DNA from: Ceriagrion tenellum
Lineage: Eukaryota > Arthropoda > Insecta > Odonata > Coenagrionidae
Assembly: GCA_963169105.1 (NCBI GenBank)
Contig: OY720641.1
Location: forward strand, 78,195,496 to 78,259,495
Length of the DNA stretch: 64,000 nt
Direction: 5' to 3'
The translations under genes and the position numbers were made by a program. Within the stretch, counting starts at the first letter, position 1. Each line of letters opens with the position of its first letter. The notes beneath the pieces are model-generated. The model ran no database searches and was not told where the DNA came from. It saw nothing but the letters and a program-made list of their open reading frames with translations. Positions 33,941 through 44,573 of the stretch are shown here, piece after piece.

Positions 33941-33987
33941 TGCGTACAACGCGTTTCGGCTCACAGAGCCATCATCAGGTACAAGAT
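33941..33987 (-). ncRNA. Hammerhead-like ribozyme motif, best core (HHR-6a)
   Basis: Minus strand: GTAC, CTGATGA (33978-33972), T, helix II GGCT/AGCC with loop CTGTG, GAAAC (33957-33953), GCGTT, GTAC. Both invariant blocks are intact. GUAC on each side gives a perfect four-base helix I if cleavage follows the GUU triplet. Helix III is reduced to one or two pairs, as described for Penelope-element hammerheads that work as dimers. A one-base spacer follows CTGATGA. A partial second core lacking GAAAC lies just upstream (33991-34012). Confidence 0.65.
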
Positions 33988-34049
33988 CAGAGCTCACAGA
34001 GCCATCATCAGGTACATCAGGTACAGGTCTTGTACAATAGGTACATCAG

Positions 34050-34092
34050 GTACAGGATGATGGCTCTGTGAGCCGAAACGCGTTGTATGCAT
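34050..34092 (+). ncRNA. Inverted partner hammerhead motif, damaged (HHR-6b)
   Basis: Plus strand: GTACA, GGATGA, T, GGCT, CTGTG, AGCC, GAAAC (34075-34079), GCGTT, GTATGC. Identical to HHR-6a except that CTGATGA has become AGGATGA, so this copy should not fold into an active core. Confidence 0.55.
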
Positions 34093-34597
34093 TAAAACAA
34101 GTTTGTGGAAAAGTGCAATTGTTTCTCTTACATTATGAAGAACTTCCACGATATCTCACCTGAATCTGTTGAATTTATTAAATTGTTCTACTTGCTCGAG
34201 TTTGTGTCCTCCAACTTTTATCACAAGCCTCGCCTTCTTTGTCCTAGAGAATCTCATTACTTTTGTTTTCTTATGGTTTATCTTTATTCCGAATGTCCCG
34301 CACTGCATTTCTAAAGCATCTACCATAGCTTGTAGTCCCTTCGAAGACCCACTAACCAATGCCTGATCGTCCGCGAATCTAACCGCTTTTATCAGATGCC
34401 CTCCCACTTTGACTCCAACCTTAAGTTCTTTCGAAGTCATTTAAAATATCCATATGCGGTTTTTATTGTGTATAAATTAAGTTAGGTAATTATTGTAAAT
34501 GACTTTTACGTCGTCTAAAATATAATTGCAATTACATTAGTGTACTTAAGTTGAACAATTATTGTGCATGAGCCGGTATAGCGTCCCGCCGCACTAA

Positions 34598-35052
34598 TGG
34601 CCGGTTGCAAGAAAATTTAGTTATGGAATCAATAGTTATGAGATCCATAAAGTTATAGAACTCATAAATATATTCGGGTTGCATGAATACATCTATTAGT
34701 TACTTTACTTATTTACCAATAGTAACTAGCTTCGAATATTTGATCTAATCTTCCACCGCCGGATAAAAGTTACGAAAGTTTAGCCTATGAATAATTGATA
34801 ATGCAAATTATAATTAGTCAGTAAGAGTAAAAAAACTGTTAATTTGTCTTAGAACAACTCTTTAATCAAATAATTAAGTCTCCAAGCGGTTCATTGCGCA
34901 TCCGCCATCTTGTCTACTTATGGAACTCATAACTCCATGCCATAAGTTATGAGACCAATGAATTTATTGAATGTTCGTGCAACACTTATTGAATGGTTGC
35001 CATGGCTTATGGGTACCATAACTTTATGGAATACATATGTTACGTTCCTGCA
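34598..35052. mobile_element. MITE-like element with imperfect inverted ends
   Basis: Left end GGCCGGTTGCAAGAA and right end, read inward, AGCCAGTTGCAGGAA are inverted copies. The interior is full of AGTTATGGAACTCATAAC-type palindromic blocks (about 34620-34670 and 34918-35030). No coding potential. 53070-53480 has a similar flavour (TCCAAGCG, AGTAATGAGTTC) and could be a decayed relative, but I could not align it. Superfamily not determined. Confidence 0.45.
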
Positions 35053-35089
35053 ACTGGCTATAAGAGGGTTAAGTACAGTATTCCTTTCC

Positions 35090-35275
35090 ATCGGATGGTA
35101 TATGCGTTAAACCATGGACTGCTTTGTGCTGAGGCAGGGTAATTGCGACTCCGGGATTCACTTTACCCGTACTCAACTCTCCAAATATTCCTCCCTTTAA
35201 CAACGTACTCACCCGTCCTAAATAGCGCGAACGACCTCCTTCTCCTGTGCGGTTTCCAAATAGACAGACAACCTA
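35090..35275 (+). repeat. SINE family A fragment, diverged
   Basis: CATCGGATGGTATATGCGTT, AAACCATGG, GGGTAATTGCGACTCCGGG and GCGCGAACGACCTCC follow the order of the SINE A body and tail. Head missing. Confidence 0.4.
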
Positions 35276-35439
35276 AAACATTCTGGTCTCGTTGGAATAT
35301 ATATGTCTAATTACCCTTTTGTTACGAATCAAATTATCAATATCAATCAAGTACCAACAGTATATCAATAACCTACCTCTTCGTCAATGGTTAAAAATTC
35401 GCAATGAAAAAATAATTCGACTTGATTGGAAACCAATTT

Positions 35440-35530
35440 TCCCTCTAACTTAGGGTGTGAACCGGGATTCGAACGCGAACCCCCAAATTGCCGGTCAGGT
35501 ACGTTAGCCAGTTACACTACCAAGCCCGGT
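35440..35530 (-). repeat. tRNA-derived SINE, family B, variant
   Basis: Minus strand TGGTAGTGTAACTGGCTAAC, GTTCGCGTTCGAATCCCGG (B box) and TTTTTTCATTGCGAATT. Divergent from the copies at 11.6 and 15.1 kb but with the same order of parts. Confidence 0.6.
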
Positions 35531-35534
35531 CAGG

Positions 35535-37430
35535 TCGAATAATGTTTTCATGGCGTATTTCAACCCTTGGAGTATATACACCCGTGCGAGTGACTTCGTA
35601 CCACATCATTTGTCAATGCAATGATTGGAAATACTACCTCTTCGTGGTCATTAAGTGCTTATATTATGATGCGAGAAAGGTCATGAGCCACGCCCTCGTG
35701 CGGTATTGCGATAAACGCTCGGAACTGACAAAGGCCCCTTTTTCCAAACTCATTTGGCAAAAGGGAATGACTCTCAAAGTACGAGTTTGGCATACGAAGG
35801 AATCATTTCTTATAGAGGGCTTTGAGGAGGAATAGTGTCTGGGATAGCTCTATCACGAACACTGAGAAGAAAGAGCAACGAATGAGAATGAATACTGAGG
35901 CAGATCATTTCTGAAATGCATTAAGTACATTATCAAGGATATTAAAATGAAGAGTATTGCGGTTGGTTGAAAAGTAAGTAAACTGAAGATCCTTGATAAG
36001 CCAGTCTTTTTATCAATGACTGCTGATAATGATTATGCATAATAACTAGCTGAAACATCGTTCCAACTCTTGAGAATTTTGTATTGGAATTCTAGTCCAA
36101 TATGATAATTTTTTTCATGCTGAAGTTCTGCTCGTTGGTTTTCTCCGATGTGAGTAATTCATAGAGAAAAATTCCATCCACGCAAGTGCCCCAAAGCAAA
36201 TTCGAGCCAGTCGAGCGAGTCGAGACTTAATTTACAGGCAAGTGCGTTGAGTGCTGCTTTCTATCATGTTACCCTTGCCCTCTTTGGTACGGGAAAATTC
36301 CGCATGACATCTGCTTCAGAATCTTGGTGGATTAATTGATTGGTCTTAGCAATTTTACCTTTTCTTAGATTTGTTTGAAACTTTGCATACGTGCTCATAT
36401 CAGTGATATCTATGTATTAAAGTCATCAAATTTTATTTTACCGATTTGGTTTTTACGGCCATTTAGTCATACTCTACCTATCTGTCTAATGGCACATGAT
36501 ATATATATATATATGTCTCTCTCAATGTATAATGTCACTTAGTATATAGTTTATCGTAAATTCGTAAAAACGTTTGCTGAACCCGCTAATAGCAGGTAAG
36601 CCAACGTTTGGGCAGGACAACGTCTGTCAGGTCCGCTAGTATTAAAATATAATTTTAGCTTGATTTTTCACCCCCACGCCGTTAACTATCAATATTTTAA
36701 GTCTAGAAGTCTATTGTTGAGTAAAAATTGTAGTATAATTATTGTATCACTTCCATTTCTGGATGTATGATTAGTTCCACCGCAATAATAGATGTGTCAT
36801 TATGAAATGTAGCCCCAGTATTTTTTCATCCTACTTGAAAAATCATTAAAATGTGCACTCATTGACCCACGATTACTAATCCGTCCACCTTATGATCTAA
36901 AGTAATATTGGGGGATATAGTTTCCAATCCAAACGATTAGTACTCTTAACTAATCATGTTTTACTTTCGTATTCTCTTCAGAGCTCGAATAGCCTCAAGT
37001 TCATCGTAGCAACTACTTCCGCCGTCCTTTGGATTCGATATTTGATACGAACGTCAAATAATTTTATTACCGCAAACCGTATAACTTATCGTGTGAACAG
37101 TAGTTTTTCGGACAGACTTTGCCCTCCTTTCGTGTGTTTTTAATAATTTCCCTCCAACGTACTGTATTTGTTATAAATTTATACATAATCCACTCTTCTG
37201 CTTCGTTTTCCCCTCTATTTCCGTCTTTAATATATCCTGACCACGTTTTTCATCTTTCATCCGCCTCAGGTACCTCCTCCGAATATTCACTTCCTATTTC
37301 TTTCCCTCAACTAGTTACTATCGCTATCTCGCCCCAATAGCTACGCCACGCCGATTTACCCTCCTCATTCTTCTGCCTTACAAAAGCGCAATAGTTTCCA
37401 ATCTACACTTTTCCTCTTTCTAATAATTGT
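35535..37430. other. No confident feature
   Basis: Contains a 115-codon plus-strand frame (35488-35835) that starts within the SINE and is not recognised, an AT microsatellite at 36500-36513, and a very weak hammerhead-like arrangement at about 36020-36060 (CTGATAA ... GAAAC). Confidence 0.4.
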
Positions 37431-37435
37431 GGGAA

Positions 37436-37612
37436 ATTTGCAATGGAAAAATCATTCGCCTAGACTGGTAATCGAACTTAGGTCCCTCGATTTTCACAGT
37501 GGAAGAGGACGCCTGGGTAGCTAAACTGGTTAGAGAATTCTGCGCGAAATCGAGGGATCTGGCTTCCTTTCCCAGTCCAGGCGAATGATTTTTCCACTGT
37601 GAATTTCACACA
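37436..37612. repeat. Two SINE-B pieces in inverted, head-to-head arrangement
   Basis: 37436-37500 on the minus strand and 37515-37612 on the plus strand both carry AAATCGAGGGA and GGCGAATGATTTTTCCA. The plus-strand piece has the A-box-like GTAGCTAAACTGGTTAGAG. The B box is mutated in both (AGTTCGATTACC, GGCTTCCTTTCCC). The pair forms an imperfect palindrome. Confidence 0.6.
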
Positions 37613-37614
37613 AC

Positions 37615-40600
37615 TGTGTGAACACTAGCGGGTGACTCCGTTGAAGTTACTGCGCGGCTAGCTCCGTAGTTATTTGAACATTTTCCTCGTACTGTTGTCA
37701 GGAGCACTCTGAACCACGTAACATTTGTTCGTACTTTCGAACTTTTTTGAAATCTTTTTCCTCATGATTTTTTTATCGGTTCCCAATCGATTAGTTCCTT
37801 CTTCTATAACTCCTAAACCAATGCCATTCCACGTCTTATTTCATCAAACACATTCACTGATGTAAGCTATTAGTCGAACCAGCATCCGTAGATATTGGTA
37901 CTATCAAAGTCATCGATATTTTTCTGAAATTCGATGCTGGATATAACCAGTAAAATTTCACGGATCAAATTTCATCCCGAATATCTAGATTAACGTTTAT
38001 GGTGCAGACACTCCTAATTTGGATGCATTATCTTGAATCCCTTTCATTTTGTCAGTGCGTGATGATATAAAATGCTAAAAAATTATTTATTATTTGAAAT
38101 TCCCTGTGCGGACGTTTAATATAGCTTAAAACTTCATCTCAGAGGTAGTCGCTGAAGATGCTGTTTGATTTCTACGTAAATTCTTGTAAATGATTTGCTA
38201 TTGGAGGTCCATCCTCGGGTAATGTATTATTAGAAAATGTATATATTTTCAACTTAAACGTGGCCAATCAGTTTTGAATGTCATGAGTTTTGACTATGGA
38301 AGCATATCCAAGAAGAGTTGTAAAAATCCATTATTACCCGTTTAATCTTAAGCGTATCTTAATATCGATTGCTTCGATTGTGCCAAAGGTTATGTTTTAG
38401 CGGTATTTTCTCCATATCCTTACCTCTCCTCGTAATTACTGTACTGATATACCCATTAGTTCTTTCTCTTTACTCCATTCTCTCCCTTCACCGTGATTAA
38501 TGACGCACGAGTCACCATTACCGTTAATAGAAACACCTCAAAAGGTACCTTTCATTTCTGTTTTTCTATTTTTTTCATTATACAAATTTATAATGATCCA
38601 TTTCATTCATTGCATTTGACTCTCCTCTAGTAAATGCTATGCATGATAAGAATTGAGGTATAAGGAGAGTGAATGATAAATTATTGCTCCTGATAAAAAT
38701 ATTGCGTTCATCCATTTTCATATCCTCCCCTGTTGTCCCGCATTATTCATTAAATGATTTATTCAAAAACCAAGTGCCTGAAAAGCATTCCTCCAACTTA
38801 ATCGTTGCCTTCTTCTAAGTTGTTTCTCAGAAAAGTTGTTTTGTATTCACTTTGATGTGTATACAATCTCTTTGTATTATTTAATACATTCGTACATTAA
38901 TTATGATTTTTGGTGACAAATGCCTGACGTTTAAAAGTAACACCCAGTTAATTTCAAAGGTATATACAATGGCAAACCAAGGCTTATGCGAAGCAATGGA
39001 AAATGGAGCTGTGATTTAAATATTTACCTATTAATGGTGAGGTTGAGGTTAGAAATTTGTACTGATGTTACGAAGCTTACTATAAAATGAGCCGCAGTAA
39101 TTTCACCTGAAGTTCAATTATGTTTTTTATTAAAAGTATCAGATATGCTTAGTTTAGCTGATAGTAGTTTATAGGATAGGATAGAATAATAGCAGTTTTA
39201 ATTTTGTCCTACTCTTTCACTGCACGTATTTTTAGCTGTTATCTTCAAAGCTGACATAAACTTGCCGTTTCACCCGCACTATTCTATGCATTTTTTTATT
39301 CTTTGTTTTCCATGCATAACGATGCACCGATTCTTCTCCAACTTGATTATCCAGTTAGCCTGCTTGATATACACTCGTTACGATCAGATGGCCATTTCCT
39401 ATTCCCATTCTAGCAGTTTCTTTGTGCGACGCTCCTGTATCTTCTCGGATCTTTTGGAAAGCCATTTTCCTTTTATTCTGCTAGAATTTGCTCAAATATC
39501 CGATAAAAGAAACCGAAAATATTTATCCTTGGGTTATTTACTGCTTATTCATCTTAGTTTATTATAAACGTTATTTCATCTGAAAAATTCCCTTTTTATT
39601 TCTTTGCTTCCTTTATTTTCCTATCCTTTTTGCTCCAAATATATCTCCCTGTACCTTCCCATTTTGTATCACATTCTCTTTGCAATCAAGGTCTAATCTC
39701 CTTATTTCAACTAAATTTCCTTATATTATTGTCCCTACACATGGATTACCTTGGCTTTCACTCTACCGCAGAGATACCTATTGATCTCTTCGTGGTATCC
39801 GCAGTATTTAGCTTATTTTTTCAATGTTACCATTACGTCCTTGATTATTCTTGCATACTTGGCATTTCTAGTTAGCAATCTCTGCTTTGGACGTTATGGC
39901 ATGGTTGATTTGGATTGTCGAGATGACGCAAGTACTGAGAAAGTGCTTGAGGAATATATAATGAAACTTAGAAAGTTTAGTGACTCGGGAGCTGAATGTG
40001 ATGTGTTAACTTTGATTTAAAGTTGCCCAAGAAATAATATCCCAAGATAAGAACGAATTCGCGGTTAAACAAGCGCTTCACTCTATGACGATGTGCTTAA
40101 AAAGGTAAACTGTTTCTGAGTAAAGCATGATTAAAAACTTGAGCGATTTTAATAATAAGATGAGAGACGAACAGATTACCGGACTGAAAATTGACTTCAG
40201 ACAGGCTTGAAGCCTGCAAAACTTGTTGCTGGAGGCTGTAAATTTCAATGGGACGGATAGAATAAATAACTTTAAATGCTACAGAAGAGTAGAGGAGTAT
40301 GGAAATTACAATCCCCGGTGGATAGGACACATCATTGAACCCAATGAATTTTTAGGAATATAAAAGAGAACGAAATAGATTACAAAGAAACTATGAAGAG
40401 AACTGAAGAAGAGTTGCATAGACAAGATCATGGAATACACAGGAAGAAAGCAATAATTAAGGCACGAGGGAGCTACGAAATAACTACATTTTTACATATA
40501 TATTAAATATTTGTTAACACCGGGATAGTTTTGGCTGGATTCGAATCGAACATTTTATACTCATGCTGCTATTAGGATAGCGTTGAAGGTCACCGTTTTC

Positions 40601-40655
40601 GTCTTTAGTGACATCTGACGTTCTCTGTCGAAATCTTTTGCAATCTCATATACCG
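37615..40655. other. No recognisable feature
   Basis: Long AT-rich stretch with hydrophobic-looking random frames (for example 39262-39567 and 39630-40020). No domain, repeat or splice-supported exon was identified. A tRNA-like GGATTCGAATCGAAC occurs at about 40538. Confidence 0.45.
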
Positions 40656-40659
40656 CATT

Positions 40660-40875
40660 TTGCATACATGTTTTTCATGTTCCAGGACGACTCTTGTGTC
40701 ACGTTTACATACTTCATTAAAGAGTAATTTTTATCATTTTTGCAGCATTTGTAGCATGCCCATAGTGTGTGGTATTTCTTCGTGAAAGTTAATTTCTGCA
40801 GTGCATGTTTGTCATAAGTCACCCCCTGCCAACACACCCTTGAGGTGACTTGCAAATTAATATGTAGACGTATGC
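40660..40875 (+). mobile_element. CR1-type LINE 3' region (family f3)
   Basis: GCAGCATTTGTAGCATGCCC, GTGAAAGTTAATTTCTGCAG, AAGTCACCCCCTGCC and ATATGTAGACGTATG align with 8490-8978 after removal of the SINE there. Only untranslated sequence is present; it supplies the empty-site comparison for SINE A1. Confidence 0.65.
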
Positions 40876-41168
40876 CGCGTTTCTGAGTCGGTAAACTGAC
40901 TCCATATTAAGGTGCTGAGTTGGGTTATCAGAAATATTAGATGTATGATATTCGAATCGTGCAGATTCGAGACTCTTATTAGGTAAGTCTTGAGGTAAGT
41001 TACAGGAACAGTTTTTTTCTATGTTCGCTGATCTTCGTTGTCGGGAATAAATGTTTTCCTCAACGATCATTTATGTTCATAACTACTTTAAAAAGCAATA
41101 GTTTTCTTCATTATTCTCAATAATGTTGTTTTTTGTGTCATTATGCAGCAAAAACGTAGATTTAGGGG

Positions 41169-42062
41169 GATCGGGTTGGAGTGGTGGACTTCTTCTTCAG
41201 TGTTCAACCCTGGGGTTGGTTTGCAGCAGTACGCCATTCCTCTCTTCTGTCTGATTTTCTCTTCATTTCTGTGTATGTGGTGCAACCCATATCATTCACG
41301 ATCTGCTGCATGAATGACATCCTTGGTCGTCCCCGGCGATTCCTTCCCTCTATAGCTCCTTCTGCTATTGTTAAAACGATGTTGTCGTGCCTTAGAATGT
41401 GCCCTACGAGTTTGTCTCTTCTTGTTTGGATATGCCTCCACAGGGATCTGGTTTCTTGAACTCTTTTCAGTACCTCTTCATTCGTGACTCTATCTTTCCA
41501 GCTTCAACATCCTTCTGTAGAGCCACATCTCCAGGGCTTCTAGCCGCCTTCTCTCTTGTTTTCTTACTACCCATGTTTCGCTCCCGTATAGGGCCACACT
41601 CCAAACAAATGCTTTCATCATCCGTTTCCTTATTTCCAAACTAATGTTCTTGCTGGTGAGTAGGTTCTTTCTAAGATAGAATGCAATTTTGGCCTGATGT
41701 ATTCTCCTTACAATTTCTTTCTGGCTTCTACCATCTCTTGTTATTCTGCTTCCCAAGTAGGCAAAGTGGTGGACTACCATACCGATTTCCAGAGTTCAAA
41801 TCCCGTCGGAGATCGATAGTTTTCTGAGGGAACCCGATCCCTACTTGTGAAATTCAGTACTTCCTCTGTCGGATGAGACATTAAACCGTGGCACTCTTGG
41901 GTGTCTTCCGTTAAGAGCAGGCTGATGCCGACGCCGAGTTTCTCTCCAGCCTTCTTCCATTCCCCGATATGCTTTCCCTTATCGACCTATCCACGTGACT
42001 TAAATGGCGCAAATGACCTTAGTTGCCGGTCGCCTCCTAAAATAACCTACAAACCAACGTAG
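41169..42062 (+). repeat. SINE family A (copy A3), split by an RTE insertion
   Basis: Head GATCGGGTTGGAGTGGTGGA at 41169-41189; then an RTE piece; then from 41765 the SINE resumes with ACTACCATACCGATTTCC, GAGTTCAAATCCC (B box), AGGGAACCCGATCCCTACTT and the tail CAAATGACCTTAGTTGCCGG to about 42062. The 11-bp repeat AGTGGTGGACT marks both edges of the insertion. Confidence 0.8.
41191..41764 (-). mobile_element. RTE-type LINE, 5'-truncated insertion with 11-bp target-site duplication
   Basis: The minus strand encodes HHFAYLGSRITRDGRSQKEI, LLTSKNISLEIRKRMMKAF, VWSVALYGSETWVVRKQERR and RRMLKLER; after a one-base frame shift near 41484 it continues RVTNEEVLKRVQETRSL, RDKLVGHILRHDN, EGAIEGRNRRGRPRMSF and EEWRTAANQPQG, stop. 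A very short 3' end, ACACTGAAGAAGA, follows, as is usual for RTE. Direct repeats AGTGGTGGACT lie at 41180-41190 and 41765-41775. Only the thumb and C-terminal domains are included. Apart from the frame shift the frame is intact, which suggests a fairly recent insertion. Confidence 0.85.
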
Positions 42063-42064
42063 AA

Positions 42065-42585
42065 TTAATTAATCTACAGTGATGAAGATTTTAATTTTCT
42101 GCGGTTTAGATGATGAGTTGAAGAATCATTTAATGCAATTTTGAAAGGGACGAAATTGAAAAGATTACGAGATGTAAGACTCTTAATTAACATTTTATTG
42201 TTATGAAATGAAATATCATTGGAGCTCACTCTCAGAAATTCATTCCAATCTGATGAAATTCCTAGTTTATGTATTACTTGAGTACTTATTGCTGAGAATG
42301 TGATCCTGACTGTGATTCAACGCTAAACTCCACGCATTAGGTTTTAATATAAGTTCCCCTTTAATCTGCGATGACCTCTTGTGCAGTGGCGGAGGACATT
42401 CCCAGCACCACTTTGCAGCATTTTCCAATGTACCGAGATTTTGGGGATGAAAAAACTAAATGATAAGGTTGTGTTGCCATTGGATAACAACAGAGTTTCT
42501 TATTGAACTTGATACAATCCCATTGTTCAGAGATTATTCCGGTATTGGTTTTAAATTTTTGAAGTGATGAGTTGAATTCATCCGA
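42065..42585. other. No recognisable feature
   Basis: AT-rich with short open frames, up to the start of the LINE fragment. Confidence 0.45.
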
Positions 42586-42587
42586 AG

Positions 42588-43370
42588 TTCAAGTACGAAG
42601 AAACATCTATTTCGTTTAAAATAAATAATAAATATTTAGGGTTGACACTAGATGAGAAATTAGAATTTAGATCACATTTAAATTCCATGTGTGACAAGTT
42701 AAGATGCATTTTATATCAGTTATCATATCTGAAATACACCCTGCCCATTCCCTTGAAAATAATGATATACCAGGGTCTTGCTGAACCCTTATTGCGGTAT
42801 GGAATAACAATCTGGGGTACAACAAACAAATGTTTATTTACAAATGTGGGAAAAATTCAAAATAAGATGGTAATTCAGTTGGATCCATCGGAGAATAATG
42901 TGTATACAGTTTATAAAAACCTAAACATACTTCCCTTAACTGATTTATTTCAATATATTGTAATATGTGATAACCACTTCAGCAATAGGTTTAAAACAGT
43001 AAGGAATGCTCAACATGATATAGGTCTCCGAAAATCTCAGAAATATTAGGTACCCAAATACAACAATGTCCATGGTAAGAGAACTTTAGAACATAGGGTT
43101 CCCAAGTTGTTAAATCACCTACCTCAATCAATACAATCGATAGAAAAAATCTCAGTGTTAAAGTTACAATTAAGACATTGGTTCAATGAAAGTGATATAT
43201 GAAATACTTGGAATTACAATATTTATATAATTGGGACATAATATGTATATAATTGAGACATTATGTTTATATTATTAGGGAAAAGGCTTAGCAGGACCAA
43301 ACCGTCTTATTCCTTATATATTTGTTATTACTTTTGTAAAACTTGTAAACTTTGTAATAAAATTATTATT
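42588..43370 (+). mobile_element. 5'-truncated non-LTR retrotransposon with a nearly intact frame
   Basis: Plus strand from about 42590: FKINNKYLGLTLDEKLEFRS, LNSMCDKLRCILYQLSYLKY, LPIPLKIMIYQGLAEPLLRY, GITIWGTTN, then an in-frame TAG (43047-43049) after RKSQKY and a continuing frame VPKYNNVHGKRTLEHRVPK, LLNHLPQSIQSIEKISVLK and LRHWFNESDI to a stop at about 43199-43201. KYLGxxLDxxLxxxxH and LLRYGIxxWG are the post-catalytic thumb motifs of L2/Crack/Daphne-type LINEs. The 3' region ends in (ATT)n near 43360-43373. Catalytic motifs are upstream of the truncation. Confidence 0.75.
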
Positions 43371-43374
43371 ATTC

Positions 43375-44570
43375 TTTAAAAAATTTTCATTATTTATATC
43401 ATTGAAGGACCTATTATTGCAGTTGGTCATTACAAATTTAAAGGCTTATAACCTTTCGTTTCCAATGCATGGATGCATACTCATGACTTTATTTCTTAAG
43501 AGTGCTGCATACTGATGATGTCATCCCTTAGCATAGCTGCTCCGCTATTAAGAACCATTTGTGTAGCAAGGGCAGCATCGTAGATCGCTCCCGTAGCCGG
43601 CATTTTCCTCTGAATGCCAGTCATTAAATTCAAGGAGCGAACCCAGCCAGATTAACCCAGTAATCGCATTTTGGAACGGCCAGGGAATTAAAATCGAGAC
43701 AGCACTAATGAAGGAGGACATAAGATTCAGTTCGTCTTTAGAGCGTTAGGGTTTGGCATATTTCCGACATGTACAGTTTCTTCGTCCACATTTTATTTCG
43801 ACAAAGTCTGGATCAAGAATGAATTCGGACCATGAGATGAATTAATTTTCTTGAGCAGACGTTTCTTCACGTTCTGGTAATTAGAATCCTTTGCCAAGTG
43901 ATTCGGAGGAGCTATATTAATTCAGTGTCACGACTTAAAATTTTATCAAAAATGCGTGTAAAATTTTTCCATAAATAAAAATGCATGGTGTTTTATGAAA
44001 ATTGTAATTACTTACTTTTTTGTCTTGTTCAGACAGTAAACATCAACATTAAATGTCTCGTGGCGATTAAAAACGAATGAGATGAGTAATCAACGGGAAT
44101 ATTATAACCTATAAGGCATATCATGTTCATATAAAATCAATAAATATTGGAGTGATAGAAGGCCACAGGTACCTATATAGTAACAGAATATTTGCGGGAA
44201 ATTTTGATTCATAAAAAGTTGAATGTAACTATTTAACAATTATTAATAGTTCATGCCTCAGACGAAATCGCCCTTTTAGTTCTGGCATCTGCCGCAGTCT
44301 CAGAGTGATCATCGCCTTCCCCTCTATTGCTCACCCCAGGGTCGTTGGATTCGATATATCTGTAGCTCTATTGGTATGGGTCTTCGCAACCATTTCCGCC
44401 ACATGGCCGCCATTAACGTGCCAGTAGGCACAAAAAGCTGCGTGCGCGACCCCTAAATATAATCCGATTTCAGTAATTTCTTGTACTCCTCATTTTCTCA
44501 TCAAATGTCACCATCTGAGACCCATGACATTCAGACATCGATGCAAAATGAGGCACCCTAGACGATAGAT
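43375..44570. other. No recognisable feature
   Basis: AT-rich sequence, no recognisable protein. A GC-richer stretch at about 43560-43690 is unassigned. Confidence 0.45.
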
Positions 44571-44573
44571 GTT

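Larger units (their letters stand above)
33898..34176. mobile_element. Compact palindromic element with an inverted hammerhead pair, 13-bp target-site duplication
   Basis: Inserted in the RTE reading frame between identical copies of ATTAAATTGTTCT (33885-33897 and 34177-34189). The left arm (33899-33978) and the right arm (about 34056-34133) are near-perfect inverted copies, starting ATGTAAGAGAAACAATTGCA and continuing through AAACTTGTTTTAATGC-type sequence to the hammerhead core. The centre holds extra partial copies of GCTCACAGAGCCATCATCAG and ATCAGGTACA repeats. A 43-base non-palindromic end (34134-34176) includes GAACTTCCACGATATCTCAC. No protein is encoded. Target duplications of variable length and hammerheads both fit mobilisation by a Penelope-like element. 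Confidence 0.75.
33305..34440 (-). mobile_element. RTE-type LINE, 5'-truncated, split by a hammerhead palindrome
   Basis: From high to low coordinates the minus strand gives KAVRFADDQALVSGSS (catalytic FADD at 34366-34377), GIKINHKKTKVM and KLEQVEQFN; then an insertion; then QFNYLGSTLEENGHSS, NDVKKRLVKSLIWSVALYG, AETWTLTKKNRLQAFEM and KRMEKVRWAERK. The 3' end reads CAACAAAACCTACCTTTACC with an A-rich terminus near 33305. FADD, the YLGS block and the SVALYGAETWT block are RTE hallmarks in the usual order. The endonuclease and N-terminal half of the reverse transcriptase are missing; stops lie between 33785 and 33845. Confidence 0.8.

Noticed and set aside
34010..34050. CRISPR-like repeats (ATCAGGTACA series)
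   Set aside because: Short direct repeats with no regular spacers, inside an animal transposon; they derive from partial copies of the hammerhead arm.
36020..36065. CTGATAA ... GAAACATCG as a hammerhead
   Set aside because: Core block is changed and the helix next to GAAAC does not pair; kept only as a weak note.
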